Origin: DAOUJW01 sp034421015
Lineage (GTDB): Bacteria; Chloroflexota; Dehalococcoidia; Lucifugimonadales; UBA2985
NCBI GenBank assembly: GCA_034421015.1
Contig: DAOUKT010000015.1
Location: forward strand, 103,608 to 167,607
Length of the DNA stretch: 64,000 nucleotides
Reading direction: 5' to 3'
Shown one piece after another: positions 15,086 through 23,036 of the stretch (its first letter is position 1; the number at the start of each line of letters is the position of its first letter). Under the pieces are notes generated by a model. That model searched no databases and was not told the origin of the DNA. It was given only the letters and a program-made list of their open reading frames with translations. A program made the position numbers and the translations under genes.

Positions 15086-16384
15086 ATGCCACGAACGCAG
15101 ATGAGTCCACAGAGCTACTATATCTGGACCATCGGCTGCCAGATGAACAAGGCTGACTCCGAGCGGCTCGCCGGAGCGCTGGAAGGACTTGGCTTCCAGG
15201 AGTGCGAGTCGCCCAGGGAGGCGGGCGTAATCGTCCTCAACAGCTGCGTCGTCCGGCAGAGCGCCGAGGACAAGGTCACGGGCATGGTCACGTCCCTCAA
15301 GCCCCTCAAGGAGCGGGACCCGGAGCGGATTGTCGCGCTGATGGGCTGCATGGTGGGCCCCAAGACGGCGGAGCTTGAGCGCCGATACCCTTACGTAGAC
15401 GTATTCATGTCGCCCCAGCAGTACGCCCCGCTCATCGACCTCCTTGGAGGTCGATTCGGTTTGGATACGGAGGGCTGCCTGCAGAACCTGGCGCCCGTCA
15501 GGCCACAGGTCACCACCTACGTGCCCATAATCCACGGCTGCGACGAGTTCTGCTCCTTCTGCATCATCCCGTACCGGAGGGGCAGGCAGAAGAGCCGCCC
15601 GGTTGACGACGTTGTCAGAGAGGTGGAGCTTCTGGCGCAGCGCGGCGTTAGAGAGGTAACGCTGCTGGGCCAGACCGTCGACGCCTACGGCCACGACCTG
15701 CCGGACAGGCCGGACCTGGCCGACCTGCTTGAAGCGGTGCATCCCGTAGAGGGCCTGGAGCGGATTCGCTTCCTCACCTCCCATCCTCGGTTCATGAGCG
15801 ATCGCATCATCCGGGCAGTTGCAGACTTGCCCAAGGTGTGCGAACATTTTAATCTACCCTTTCAGGCGGGGGACGATACGGTCTTGGAGAACATGCGCCG
15901 CAGCTACAACCGGGACGACTATCGCAGCCTGGTCGACAGGATTCGCTCGGCTGTGCCCAGCGTCTCCATGAGCGCTGACGTCATAGTCGGCTTTCCGGGG
16001 GAGACGGACGAGCAGTTCCAGGCGACCCTTGACCTCATCCGCGAGACCAGGTTCGACAAGGTGCACGCGGCCGCATACTCCACCAGGCCCGGAACCATAG
16101 CCGCCCGAAAGATGGAAGACGACGTTCCACTTGATGAGAAGAAGGCCAGGCTTCAAGCCATTGAAGACCTGCAAGAGGACATTGTCACCGGTATCAACGC
16201 CGGCCTCATGGGTCAGACGATGGACGTTCTGGTGGACGGCCACAACAAGGGTCGGTGGCAGGGGAGGACTCGCAGCGACAAGCTGGTGTTCTTCCCCGGC
16301 GATAACGGCCTTCTGGGTGAACTGGTGAACGTGCGCATACAGAAGACCGGCCCGTGGTCGCTTCAGGGCGCCCTCGCCTGTTGA
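15086..16384 (+). CDS. miaB: tRNA-2-methylthio-N6-dimethylallyladenosine synthase (MiaB)
   Basis: A 432-residue radical-SAM methylthiotransferase. The N-terminal UPF0004 domain carries cluster cysteines in TIGCQMNKADS (near 18), LNSCVVRQ (near 54) and ALMGCMVG (near 90). The radical SAM motif is GCDEFCSFCIIPYRRGRQ (near 152-169). A C-terminal TRAM-like domain (DVLVDGHNKGRWQGRT, then VNVRI) binds tRNA. MiaB adds a methylthio group to i6A37 in tRNAs reading UNN codons. A related methylthiotransferase (MtaB) is less likely given the GR--SRP pattern. There is no strong ribosome site at 15086; an ATG at 15101 is an alternative. Confidence 0.88.
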   Translation: MPRTQMSPQSYYIWTIGCQMNKADSERLAGALEGLGFQECESPREAGVIVLNSCVVRQSAEDKVTGMVTSLKPLKERDPERIVALMGCMVGPKTAELERRYPYVDVFMSPQQYAPLIDLLGGRFGLDTEGCLQNLAPVRPQVTTYVPIIHGCDEFCSFCIIPYRRGRQKSRPVDDVVREVELLAQRGVREVTLLGQTVDAYGHDLPDRPDLADLLEAVHPVEGLERIRFLTSHPRFMSDRIIRAVADLPKVCEHFNLPFQAGDDTVLENMRRSYNRDDYRSLVDRIRSAVPSVSMSADVIVGFPGETDEQFQATLDLIRETRFDKVHAAAYSTRPGTIAARKMEDDVPLDEKKARLQAIEDLQEDIVTGINAGLMGQTMDVLVDGHNKGRWQGRTRSDKLVFFPGDNGLLGELVNVRIQKTGPWSLQGALAC

Positions 16385-16421
16385 CCCAAGATTCTCCACA
16401 CTAAACTTGGAGTGATTCACT

Positions 16422-17627
16422 ATGCCAGCTACAGAGAGACTTCCATATATTCCGCTAACGGAAACTGAGCAGTCCGCGTTCTGTCGCATTGATGAGCCGC
16501 TGACGGTCAAGCCCCTGGCCGAGGAGTTCGCTGCCGTTGTGAGCTGGCAGAGCATCCCGGCGGAGTACCACCACCTCGGCGGCGAGGACCTGGAGCGACG
16601 CATCGGGGACGCCCGGAACATCCTGGGCAGCAACGTAGTGGTGCTGGGTCACCACTACCAGCGGGACGAAGTCGTCCAGTTCGCCGACTTCCGGGGCGAC
16701 TCCCTGAAGCTGTCCCAGCAGGCCGCGGCCCAGCCGCAGGCGGAGTACATCGTCTTCTGCGGCGTTCACTTCATGGCGGAGACGGCGGACATACTCAGCG
16801 CGCCCCATCAGAAGGTCATTCTGCCCAACATCACGGCCGGATGCTCCATGGCCGACATGGCCCGCACCGACGATGTGCTGGACTGCTGGGACGACCTGGT
16901 CGAAGTCCTGGGCGAGGGCGGCATCATTCCCATCACGTATATGAACTCCACGGCGGCAATCAAGGCCCTGTGCGGCAGGAACAACGGCATTGTCTGCACC
17001 TCCAGCAACGCGCCGGCGGTGTTCAAGTGGGCCTTCGAGCGCGGGGAGCGGATTGTCTTCTTCCCGGACCAGCACCTTGGGCGCAACACGGGCCTGAAGA
17101 TGGGCGTTGGGCTGGACGAGATGGTGGTGTGGAACCCCTTCAAGCCCCTGGGTGGCAGCACTGCAGAGGAACTCCGAAACTCCAGGGTTGTGCTCTGGCA
17201 GGGCCACTGCTCGGTTCACACCCGCTTCTCAGTGGCGCAAATCGAGAAGGCCCGGGCCGCCTACCCGGACATAAACGTGGTGGTGCACCCGGAGTGCGTG
17301 ATGGACGTGGTCCAGGCCGCCGACTGCGACGGCTCCACCGAGTTCATCATCAAGACTATCAACGAGGCGCCGGCCGGGAGCAAGTGGGCCGTTGGCACGG
17401 AGATTAGCCTGGTCAACCGCATCGCCCTGGAGAACCCGGACAAGCTGGTCTTCTGCCTGGACTCCGTGGTCTGCCCCTGCTCGACCATGTATCGCACGCA
17501 TCCGGCGTACCTCCTGTGGTCCCTGGAGCGGCTGGTGGACGGAGAGGTGATCAACCGCATCACCGTCGACGACGAGACGGCTCACCAGGCCCGCGTTGCC
17601 CTGGACCGTATGCTGCAAGAGGTGTAG
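16422..17627 (+). CDS. nadA: Quinolinate synthase A
   Basis: A 401-residue NadA with GGAGTG upstream. It condenses iminoaspartate with dihydroxyacetone phosphate to quinolinate using one [4Fe-4S] cluster. Visible motifs: VVVLGHHYQRDEVVQFADFRGDS (split over residues 71-93), FCGVHFMAETADIL near 112 (first cluster cysteine), CSMADMA near 142, VCTSSNAP, FFPDQHLGRNT, VHPECVMDVV near 289 (second cysteine), GTEISLVNRI and the third cysteine in VVCPCSTM. No nadB for iminoaspartate supply lies in this window. nadC follows, separated by a toxin-antitoxin pair. Confidence 0.95.
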   Translation: MPATERLPYIPLTETEQSAFCRIDEPLTVKPLAEEFAAVVSWQSIPAEYHHLGGEDLERRIGDARNILGSNVVVLGHHYQRDEVVQFADFRGDSLKLSQQAAAQPQAEYIVFCGVHFMAETADILSAPHQKVILPNITAGCSMADMARTDDVLDCWDDLVEVLGEGGIIPITYMNSTAAIKALCGRNNGIVCTSSNAPAVFKWAFERGERIVFFPDQHLGRNTGLKMGVGLDEMVVWNPFKPLGGSTAEELRNSRVVLWQGHCSVHTRFSVAQIEKARAAYPDINVVVHPECVMDVVQAADCDGSTEFIIKTINEAPAGSKWAVGTEISLVNRIALENPDKLVFCLDSVVCPCSTMYRTHPAYLLWSLERLVDGEVINRITVDDETAHQARVALDRMLQEV

Positions 17628-17731
17628 GGGGACTGCACCGGGGGTTTTGGCCTGTGAGTCTGACAACAGGCTACCAGGTATTGATGAATGTAGCAGGATA
17701 GCGCCTCAACAAATAGGGGATTGGAGCGCCA

Positions 17732-17947
17732 ATGAACGGCAGAGAGAGCAAGGCAGAGGTCTTTCTGATGGCATTGCAGTCTCTTTCCAAGGCGGAAAGA
17801 GAGATTGTAATAGAGCGCATACTGGAAGACCCTGAATTGAGGGAGGAAGTGCTGGACATGGCTGTAATCAGAGCTACTGAAGGGGAGCCCTCTACCTCCC
17901 TTGAGGAATATCTTGCGGAGTCCAGAAGGCGGGACGTTGCGGTGTGA
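17732..17947 (+). CDS. Antitoxin-like small protein upstream of RelE-type toxin
   Basis: A 71-residue acidic helical protein (MNGRESKAEVFLMALQSLSKAEREIVIERILEDPELREEVLD, listed here only in part as a repeatedly charged helix) with GGAG 6 bases before its ATG. It overlaps the downstream toxin gene by 4 bases (GTGA). Position, size and charge fit the antitoxin of a type II pair; it has no evident ribbon-helix-helix or AbrB fold, so its DNA-binding class is unclear. Confidence 0.7.
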   Translation: MNGRESKAEVFLMALQSLSKAEREIVIERILEDPELREEVLDMAVIRATEGEPSTSLEEYLAESRRRDVAV

Positions 17948-18198
17948 CTTATGAAGTCCGGGTTTTGCGCCCGGTCACGAGGGTTCTCTTCGGGCTCTCA
18001 TCGGCTATGCGTGAACGTATTAACTCCCGGCTTGAATCACTAAGAGATAACCCCAGGCCCAGGGGTACCAGGAAGCTCAAAGGCGGAGAGCAATACCGCA
18101 TTCGCGTTGGAGACTACAGGGTCTTGTACACCATCGACGACCCGGGAAACTTGGTGACCATCAACTTCATTGAACACCGGCGTGAGGCCTATCGCTGA
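17944..18198 (+). CDS. RelE/ParE-family toxin
   Basis: An 84-residue basic protein from a GTG overlapping the antitoxin stop. RelE/ParE features: VRVLRPVTRVLFGLSSAMRERI, then LRDNPRPRGTRKLKGGEQYRIRVGDYRVLYTIDD, and the terminal INFIEHRREAYR. The KL-G---YRIRVGDYRVLY core is diagnostic of this superfamily. RelE members cleave mRNA on the ribosome; ParE members inhibit gyrase. The basic residues near the C-terminus lean to RelE, but this is not decisive. The pair interrupts nadA-nadC. Confidence 0.85.
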   Translation: MTYEVRVLRPVTRVLFGLSSAMRERINSRLESLRDNPRPRGTRKLKGGEQYRIRVGDYRVLYTIDDPGNLVTINFIEHRREAYR

Positions 18199-18228
18199 GG
18201 AAACCTAGAAGGCAAGAGAGCCTGCAAT

Positions 18229-19077
18229 ATGCTGCAGATCACGAACTCAATAAGGGCTATTGTTGAGCGGGCGCTTGAGGAGGACCTGGGACAGGGCGAC
18301 ATCACCACCGACGCCCTCATACCGCCTGGCATTCGCGGCGCCGGCTCACTGGTTGCCAAGACTACGGGCGTTATCGCAGGCGTGGAGGTGGCGCTGGAGG
18401 TCTTCCGCCAGACTGATCCTTCAGTTGAGACCCGCGTGATCATGTCCGACGGCTCGGCCGTTTCGCCCGGGGACGTTGTGGCAGAGGTGAGTGGGAGCGT
18501 CGCAGGCATCCTCAAGGGCGAGCGCGTGGCCCTGAACTTCATCCAGCGTCTCAGCGGCATTGCTACTGCAACGTCCACCTACGTGAATGCCGTTCAGGGG
18601 ACAGCGGCCCGTATCATCGATACGCGGAAGACGGTGCCGGGACTTCGGCAGCTCGAAAAGTACGCCGTGCGAGTCGGGGGCGGCCACAACCACCGTTACA
18701 ACCTGGCGGACGGCGTCCTCATCAAGGACAACCACATCGCCGCCCTGCGCGCCCGGGAGCTCGGGCTGGTGGAGATTGTGAGGCTCGCCAGGGAGAACTC
18801 GCCCCACACCGTCAAGGTTGAGATTGAGGTGGAGTCCGTTGAGGAGGCCAGGGAGGCGCTGGAGGCCCTGGTCGACGTCATCATGCTGGACAACATGTCT
18901 CCCGAGGAGATGAGGCGGGTGGTGGCGATGACGGGTGGCAGGTGCCTGCTGGAGGCCTCCGGGGGCATCAACCTGGACACCGTCAGGGCCGTCGCTGAGA
19001 CGGGGGTTGACCTCATATCCGTGGGCGCGCTGACCCACTCCGTCCGGGCAATGGACATCAGCCTGGATATGGGGTAG
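18229..19077 (+). CDS. nadC: Nicotinate-nucleotide pyrophosphorylase (quinolinate phosphoribosyltransferase)
   Basis: A 282-residue NadC that turns quinolinate and PRPP into nicotinate mononucleotide. Motifs: ALEEDLGQGDITTDALIP near 15-32, GERVALNFIQRLSGIAT near 96-112, DTRKTVPGLRQLEKYAVRVGGG (split; near 130-151) with the PRPP/quinolinate-binding Arg and Lys, LIKDNHI near 164, EVEV/VE--EEA, MLDNMSPE near 222 and EASGGINLDTV near 243. Length is normal. It completes de novo NAD synthesis begun by nadA. Confidence 0.95.
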   Translation: MLQITNSIRAIVERALEEDLGQGDITTDALIPPGIRGAGSLVAKTTGVIAGVEVALEVFRQTDPSVETRVIMSDGSAVSPGDVVAEVSGSVAGILKGERVALNFIQRLSGIATATSTYVNAVQGTAARIIDTRKTVPGLRQLEKYAVRVGGGHNHRYNLADGVLIKDNHIAALRARELGLVEIVRLARENSPHTVKVEIEVESVEEAREALEALVDVIMLDNMSPEEMRRVVAMTGGRCLLEASGGINLDTVRAVAETGVDLISVGALTHSVRAMDISLDMG

Positions 19078-19126
19078 AGGCTACCAACACTCTACCGGCA
19101 CCCCAGACATCGGGTCGGGCGCTAAT

Positions 19127-19453
19127 GTGAAATGGGGATCCGTACTGGACCGGTTGAAAGCGGCCTTTCCGGATAGTTACAAAGATGTCTCTACATCAAG
19201 GTACTGGACATTCAACTTCGGTCCCAGGGCTACCATATATGTACCCTATAGTGATCCCGACCGTGCCCACATTACACTGTCATCTTTGCATAACGGCAGA
19301 TTCCCTAACAGCGATGCCATAAGGAGATTTGCAGAGTCCCAAAACGTGTGGGTGAATGGGACAAACTCAAAGTCCAACGTCTCAATAAAGGGTGAATATT
19401 GGTTCCGGTCACAGCACATAGACAGAGTAATAGCCATATTGAAGGGGAAGTAG
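19127..19453 (+). CDS. Hypothetical protein
   Basis: A 108-residue protein from a GTG; the sequence MKWGSVLDRLKAAFPDSYKD opens a mixed alpha/beta pattern with TFNFGPRATIYVPYSD and IKGEYWFRSQHIDRVIAILKG. No family recognised and no convincing ribosome site. Codon use is AT-richer than in nadC. It is followed by a promoter and terminator hairpin before the NYN gene. Confidence 0.5.
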   Translation: MKWGSVLDRLKAAFPDSYKDVSTSRYWTFNFGPRATIYVPYSDPDRAHITLSSLHNGRFPNSDAIRRFAESQNVWVNGTNSKSNVSIKGEYWFRSQHIDRVIAILKGK

Positions 19454-19524
19454 GGTCAGAATAGGCCCCGGCGTCATAGCGCCTTAGGCGGTCGAAAATT
19501 CAGCAAAATACCTCCCCGAAAACA

Positions 19525-19553
19525 TTGCTTTTACTCCTGATTGATGCTACTAT
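19525..19553 (+). promoter_or_regulatory. Promoter directed at the NYN gene
   Basis: TTGCTT at 19525-19530, 17-bp spacer, TACTAT at 19548-19553. The predicted transcript starts near 19560 and runs straight into the stem-loop at 19570-19618. Confidence 0.6.
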
Positions 19554-19569
19554 CGTAATCACTTCTTCG

Positions 19570-19618
19570 CCCGTCCGCTGGATTATGACTTCGGTCAGAT
19601 CCCTGGGCGGGTTTTTTT
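19570..19618 (+). terminator. Intrinsic terminator with UUCG tetraloop, 3 bases before the NYN start codon
   Basis: CCCGTCC (19570-19576) pairs with GGGCGGG (19605-19611); inside, GGAT pairs with ATCC and TGAC pairs with GTCA around a TTCG loop (C-UUCG-G). Seven T residues follow at 19612-19618. This is a textbook intrinsic terminator. It lies between the promoter and ATG 19622, leaving no room for a ribosome-binding site, so it may act as an attenuator or end a small RNA of about 60 nt. Confidence 0.75.
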
Positions 19619-19621
19619 GTT

Positions 19622-20200
19622 ATGCGTACACTGGTCTTAATTGACGGCCAAAACCTCTACCACCTCGCCAAAAATGCGTGGTCTTCTGTTTCAGACACGC
19701 AGTATACTTGGCCCAGTTACAATGTTGAAAAGATGACCCGCACTCTGGTAGCTATGAAACCCGAGCGCATCCTTACAGAGATACGTTTCTACACCGGTGT
19801 TCACAAGAAGGATATTGATCCATTCTGGCATGGCTTCTGGTCCAACAAGCTAAGATACTTGAGAAGCCAGGGTATTCATGTCTACCGGGGCAGGATAAAT
19901 AATGCGGGCAAGGAAAAGGGAGTTGACGTCCGCTTGGCCTTGGATCTGATACGGGCAACCTATGAACAACTTTACGATGTCGCTATAATTGTCAGCCAAG
20001 ACAACGATTTTGCACCTGCGGTGCGACTGGCTAAAGACATTGCTAAACAACAACAGCGATGGATTACACTTGAATCTGCGTTTCCTGTGGGCCCTGGAAG
20101 TTCATCGGCCAATGGTATACCGGGTACAGTAGCAATCCACATTGACAAAGCCACTTATGACGCTTGCTTGGACCCAGTAGATTACCGACCGCAACTGTAA
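19622..20200 (+). CDS. NYN-domain (PIN-like/LabA-type) nuclease-fold protein
   Basis: A 192-residue protein with the NYN acidic pattern: TLVLIDGQNLYHLA (first Asp near 8), the middle EKGVDVRLALDLIRATYEQLYDVAIIVSQDNDFAPAVRLAK region (split; Asp near 101 and 120-ish), and a terminal HIDKATYDACL. NYN domains are PIN-like metal-dependent RNases. IDGQN begins at residue 8, so the ATG at 19622 must be close to the real start, although it has no ribosome-binding site and directly follows a terminator T-run. AT-rich composition suggests an accessory gene. RNA target unknown. Confidence 0.8.
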   Translation: MRTLVLIDGQNLYHLAKNAWSSVSDTQYTWPSYNVEKMTRTLVAMKPERILTEIRFYTGVHKKDIDPFWHGFWSNKLRYLRSQGIHVYRGRINNAGKEKGVDVRLALDLIRATYEQLYDVAIIVSQDNDFAPAVRLAKDIAKQQQRWITLESAFPVGPGSSSANGIPGTVAIHIDKATYDACLDPVDYRPQL

Positions 20201-20245
20201 TGGCTCGTAGGCGGATTCACACTGAGACAATGACGCCTGCCCGCA

Positions 20246-20274
20246 TTGTCCCACCTTATCCTATGTGATATACT
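20246..20274 (+). promoter_or_regulatory. Promoter of the rpsB-tsf-pyrH-frr-uppS operon
   Basis: TTGTCC at 20246-20251, 17-bp spacer, TATACT at 20269-20274 with TGA just before (extended -10). The leader to rpsB is about 47 bases. The only comparably good promoter before the five co-directional genes. Confidence 0.7.
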
Positions 20275-20327
20275 TGGCGAAAATTATCGTCTAGGCGTGT
20301 GCCTGAAGGAGCGGGAAGGCAGGTCTT

Positions 20328-21182
20328 ATGGTCGTATCTGATGAGAGAGAAGTAGCGCCGCAGCCTCAAGAGGCGCTGACAATGAAATCTCTGCTGGAGG
20401 CGGGGGTCCACTTTGGGCATCAGACCCAGAGGTGGCATCCTCGAATGAAACAGTACATATTCGCCCAGCGGAACGGGATTCACATCATAGACCTGCAGCA
20501 GACCATGCACCTCCTGGAGCGGGCGCGCCAGTTCATCGCCAGCGTCGTGGCGGAGGGGGAGAGCGTGCTCTTTGTGGGCACCAAGCGGCAGGCCCAGGAC
20601 TCCATTGAGCAGGCTGCCAGGCGGTGCGACATGTTCTACGTCAAGCACAGGTGGCTTGGCGGGATGCTCACCAATTTCCCTACAATTCAGGGTCGGATAG
20701 ACCATCTTGTCCGCCTTGAGGAGCGGCAGAGCCGGGGAGGTTTCGGCGCTCTCACCAAGAAGGAAGGGCTGAAGATGGAGGACGAGATTGTCCGGCTCAA
20801 CCGCAACTTCGGGGGCGTCAAGGAGATGACCAGGCTGCCGGGCGCGCTCTTTGTGGTGGACATTGGACGGGAGAAGATTGCAGTTGCCGAGGGCCGTCGG
20901 ATGGGCATCCCCATCGTCGCCATTGTCGACACCGATGGCGACCCGGACCTGGTGGATTACCCCATCGCCGGCAACGACGATGCCATTCGCTCCATCAGCC
21001 TTGTGACCGCACGCATGGCGGACGCGGTCGCTGAGGGCATGAACAGGCGAAGGGAGCTGGCAATCAGCATGGCGGAGGATGAGGAGGAAGAGGAGGCTTT
21101 GGACGAAATCGACGTCCAGGATATGCTCCAGGACGGGGCCGACCCGGACGCAGACGGCAGTGCGCAGCAGGGAGATGTATAG
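20328..21182 (+). CDS. rpsB: 30S ribosomal protein S2
   Basis: A 284-residue S2: TMKSLLEAGVHFGHQTQRWHP near 19-39, MKQYIFAQRNGIHIIDLQQT, FVGTKRQAQDSIEQAA, YVKHRWLGGMLTNFPTI near 104-120, VDIGREKIAVAEGRRMGIPIVAIVDTDGDPDLVDYPI (split) and DDAIRSISLVT. The first 18 residues and an acidic C-terminal tail (EDEEEEEALDEIDVQDML) extend beyond the E. coli protein. S2 joins the 30S subunit late, at the head-platform junction. It starts the conserved rpsB-tsf-pyrH-frr operon. Confidence 0.97.
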   Translation: MVVSDEREVAPQPQEALTMKSLLEAGVHFGHQTQRWHPRMKQYIFAQRNGIHIIDLQQTMHLLERARQFIASVVAEGESVLFVGTKRQAQDSIEQAARRCDMFYVKHRWLGGMLTNFPTIQGRIDHLVRLEERQSRGGFGALTKKEGLKMEDEIVRLNRNFGGVKEMTRLPGALFVVDIGREKIAVAEGRRMGIPIVAIVDTDGDPDLVDYPIAGNDDAIRSISLVTARMADAVAEGMNRRRELAISMAEDEEEEEALDEIDVQDMLQDGADPDADGSAQQGDV

Positions 21183-21186
21183 AGAT

Positions 21187-21693
21187 ATGGCTCAGGCGTC
21201 AGTAGAAGCGATCAAGGCTTTGAGGGAACAGACCAGCGCGGGAATTATGGACTGCAAGCGCGCCCTTGAGGAGGCCGGCGGCGACGTGGACCAGGCGGCC
21301 GAAATCCTGCGGCAGAAGGGCATAGCCACGGCTACGAAGAAGGCAGGTCGGGATACACAGGAAGGCGTGGTGGACTGCTACATCCACACTGGCAATCGAG
21401 TGGGCGCCCTTGTGGAGGTCAATTGCGAGACGGACTTTGTGGCCCGGACTCCGGAGTTCAAAGACCTGGTGCACAACCTGGCAATGCAGGTGGCGGCAAT
21501 GTCGCCCCGATATCTGGATGGCGAGGCCGTCCCGGAGGAGGACGAGGTCAACCCGGAGGAGGCCTGCCTGCTGGAACAGCCCTTTATCAAGGACCCAACC
21601 AAGACAATCAGAGACCTTATCACTGAGACTGTAGGACAGGTTGGCGAGAACATCCGCGTGCGGCGCTTTGAAAGGTTTGCCCTTGGAGAGTAG
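21187..21693 (+). CDS. tsf: Translation elongation factor Ts, short form
   Basis: A 168-residue EF-Ts starting MAQASVEAIKALREQT at ATG 21187, 4 bases after rpsB; upstream in-frame ATGs lie inside rpsB. N-terminal UBA-like domain with TSAGIMDCKRALEEAGGD, then GIATATKKAGRDTQEG, and the core domain with VEVNCETDFVART-EF. The TDFV motif contacts EF-Tu. The E. coli protein is 283 residues; the second core subdomain is missing here, as in Thermus and other short EF-Ts. EF-Ts recycles EF-Tu-GDP. Confidence 0.96.
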   Translation: MAQASVEAIKALREQTSAGIMDCKRALEEAGGDVDQAAEILRQKGIATATKKAGRDTQEGVVDCYIHTGNRVGALVEVNCETDFVARTPEFKDLVHNLAMQVAAMSPRYLDGEAVPEEDEVNPEEACLLEQPFIKDPTKTIRDLITETVGQVGENIRVRRFERFALGE

Positions 21694-22438
21694 GGGCATC
21701 CCAAACGAGGGTGTCAAATACAGCCGGGCTTTGCTCAAGGTGAGCGGAGAGGCCCTCAAAGGTGAGAGGCCCTACGGCGTCGACAGCAGCGCCGTCACCT
21801 ACCTGGCCCGGCAGATCAGGGAAGCTGTGGACTTGGGAGTGGAGTTGGGAGTGGTTGTGGGGGCGGGGAACTGGTGGCGCGGGCAGGAGGCCTCGGTTCA
21901 GGGAATGGACCGGGCCACCGCCGATTACGCAGGGATGCTTGCTACAATCATAAACGCTCTTGCCCTGCAGGACGCTCTGGAGAGAGAGGGTGTCACCACC
22001 CGCACCCAGACGGCCTTCACGGTGCAGGCTGTAGCGGAGCCGTACATCAGAAGGCGAGCTATCCGGCACCTGGAAAAGGGCAGGGTGGTCATCTTGGCGG
22101 CGGGCACGGGCAGCCCGTACATGACCACCGACACGGCGGCAGGACTCCGGGCCGTCGAGTTGGGCGCAGAGGTCCTGCTCATGAGCAAAAACAAGGTCGA
22201 CGGCGTATACGACTCCGATCCCAGGGTCAACAGCGATGCCATGAAGTTCGACCACATAACCTACATGGAGGCGCTGAATCTTCGCCTTGAGGTGATGGAT
22301 ACCACCGCCCTTTCGCTGTGTATGGACAACCGGCTGCCAATTGTGGTCTTCGATATGTACGTCTCCGAGAGCCTTACCCGCATACTGAAAGGCGATTCAC
22401 TCGGCACACTCATAACGGACGGTGCCAGCCGGCAATAA
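21683..22438 (+). CDS. pyrH: Uridylate kinase (UMP kinase)
   Basis: Phosphorylates UMP to UDP. Motifs: YSRALLKVSGEALKGE near the start, VVVGAGNWWRGQE, MDRATADYAGMLATIINALALQDALE (split), YIRRRAIRHLEKGRVVILAAGTGSPYMTTDTAA (split) and the DGVYDSDPR uridine-binding region. The start is uncertain: the frame is open far into tsf. I chose TTG 21683 (LESRGIPNEGVKYSRA), with GAAAGG about 8 bases upstream, giving 251 residues and an 11-base overlap with tsf; a TTG at 21641 and a nonstandard ATC near 21698 are alternatives. Confidence 0.93.
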   Translation: MESRGIPNEGVKYSRALLKVSGEALKGERPYGVDSSAVTYLARQIREAVDLGVELGVVVGAGNWWRGQEASVQGMDRATADYAGMLATIINALALQDALEREGVTTRTQTAFTVQAVAEPYIRRRAIRHLEKGRVVILAAGTGSPYMTTDTAAGLRAVELGAEVLLMSKNKVDGVYDSDPRVNSDAMKFDHITYMEALNLRLEVMDTTALSLCMDNRLPIVVFDMYVSESLTRILKGDSLGTLITDGASRQ

Positions 22439-22460
22439 ACTTCCACGCATGGAGAGACCA

Positions 22461-23024
22461 ATGACTTCGATCAAGGAAGTTCTGGAAGAGTCGGACGCCA
22501 GGAAAAAGAGGTCTGTGGAGGCGCTCAAGAGGGAGCTCTCCACCATCAGGACCGGCAGGGCCAGCCCGGCCTTGGTGGAGAACATCGTGGTGGACTACTA
22601 CGGTGCCCCCACGCCGCTGAACCAGATGGCCTCCATCTCAGTGCCGGAGGCCCGCTTGCTGGTTGTCCAGCCCTGGGACCGGCAGAGTCTGCCCGCCGTC
22701 GAGAAGGCGATTCTCAAGAACGACCTTGGCCTCAACCCCAACAACGACGGGACCCTGATCCGCCTTGCGATTCCGCAGCTGACCGAAGAGCGCCGCAAGG
22801 AGTTGGTGCGTCTGGTCCGCAAGAAGACCGAGGAGGGACGGGTGGAGGTTCGCAATATCAGAAGGAGTATGGTGGAGAAGCTGAGGTCCCTGGAGAAGGA
22901 CAAGGAGATTTCCCAGGACGAGAGCAAGCGCGCCCAGGACCAGGTGCAGAAGATGACGGACCTCCACATCTCCCAGATGGACTCCATTGCAGAGGAGAAA
23001 GAGAAAGAGGTGATGGAGGTCTAG
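22461..23024 (+). CDS. frr: Ribosome recycling factor
   Basis: A 187-residue RRF from ATG 22461 (MTSIKEVLEES) with GGAGAG 5 bases upstream; an in-frame TTG-type start at 22422 lies within pyrH. Family features: LSTIRTGRASPALVENIVVDYYGAPTPLNQMA (split), VQPWD, LGLNPNNDGTLIRLAIPQLTEERRKEL (split) and the long C-terminal helix ending KEKEVMEV. RRF with EF-G splits post-termination ribosomes. Standard neighbour of pyrH. Confidence 0.97.
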   Translation: MTSIKEVLEESDARKKRSVEALKRELSTIRTGRASPALVENIVVDYYGAPTPLNQMASISVPEARLLVVQPWDRQSLPAVEKAILKNDLGLNPNNDGTLIRLAIPQLTEERRKELVRLVRKKTEEGRVEVRNIRRSMVEKLRSLEKDKEISQDESKRAQDQVQKMTDLHISQMDSIAEEKEKEVMEV

Positions 23025-23036
23025 GGCAGCTGCCCC

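Noticed and set aside
15020..15847. 275-codon minus-strand frame through tRNA-Ser and miaB
   Set aside because: Antisense to a tRNA and to a radical-SAM protein with intact motifs.
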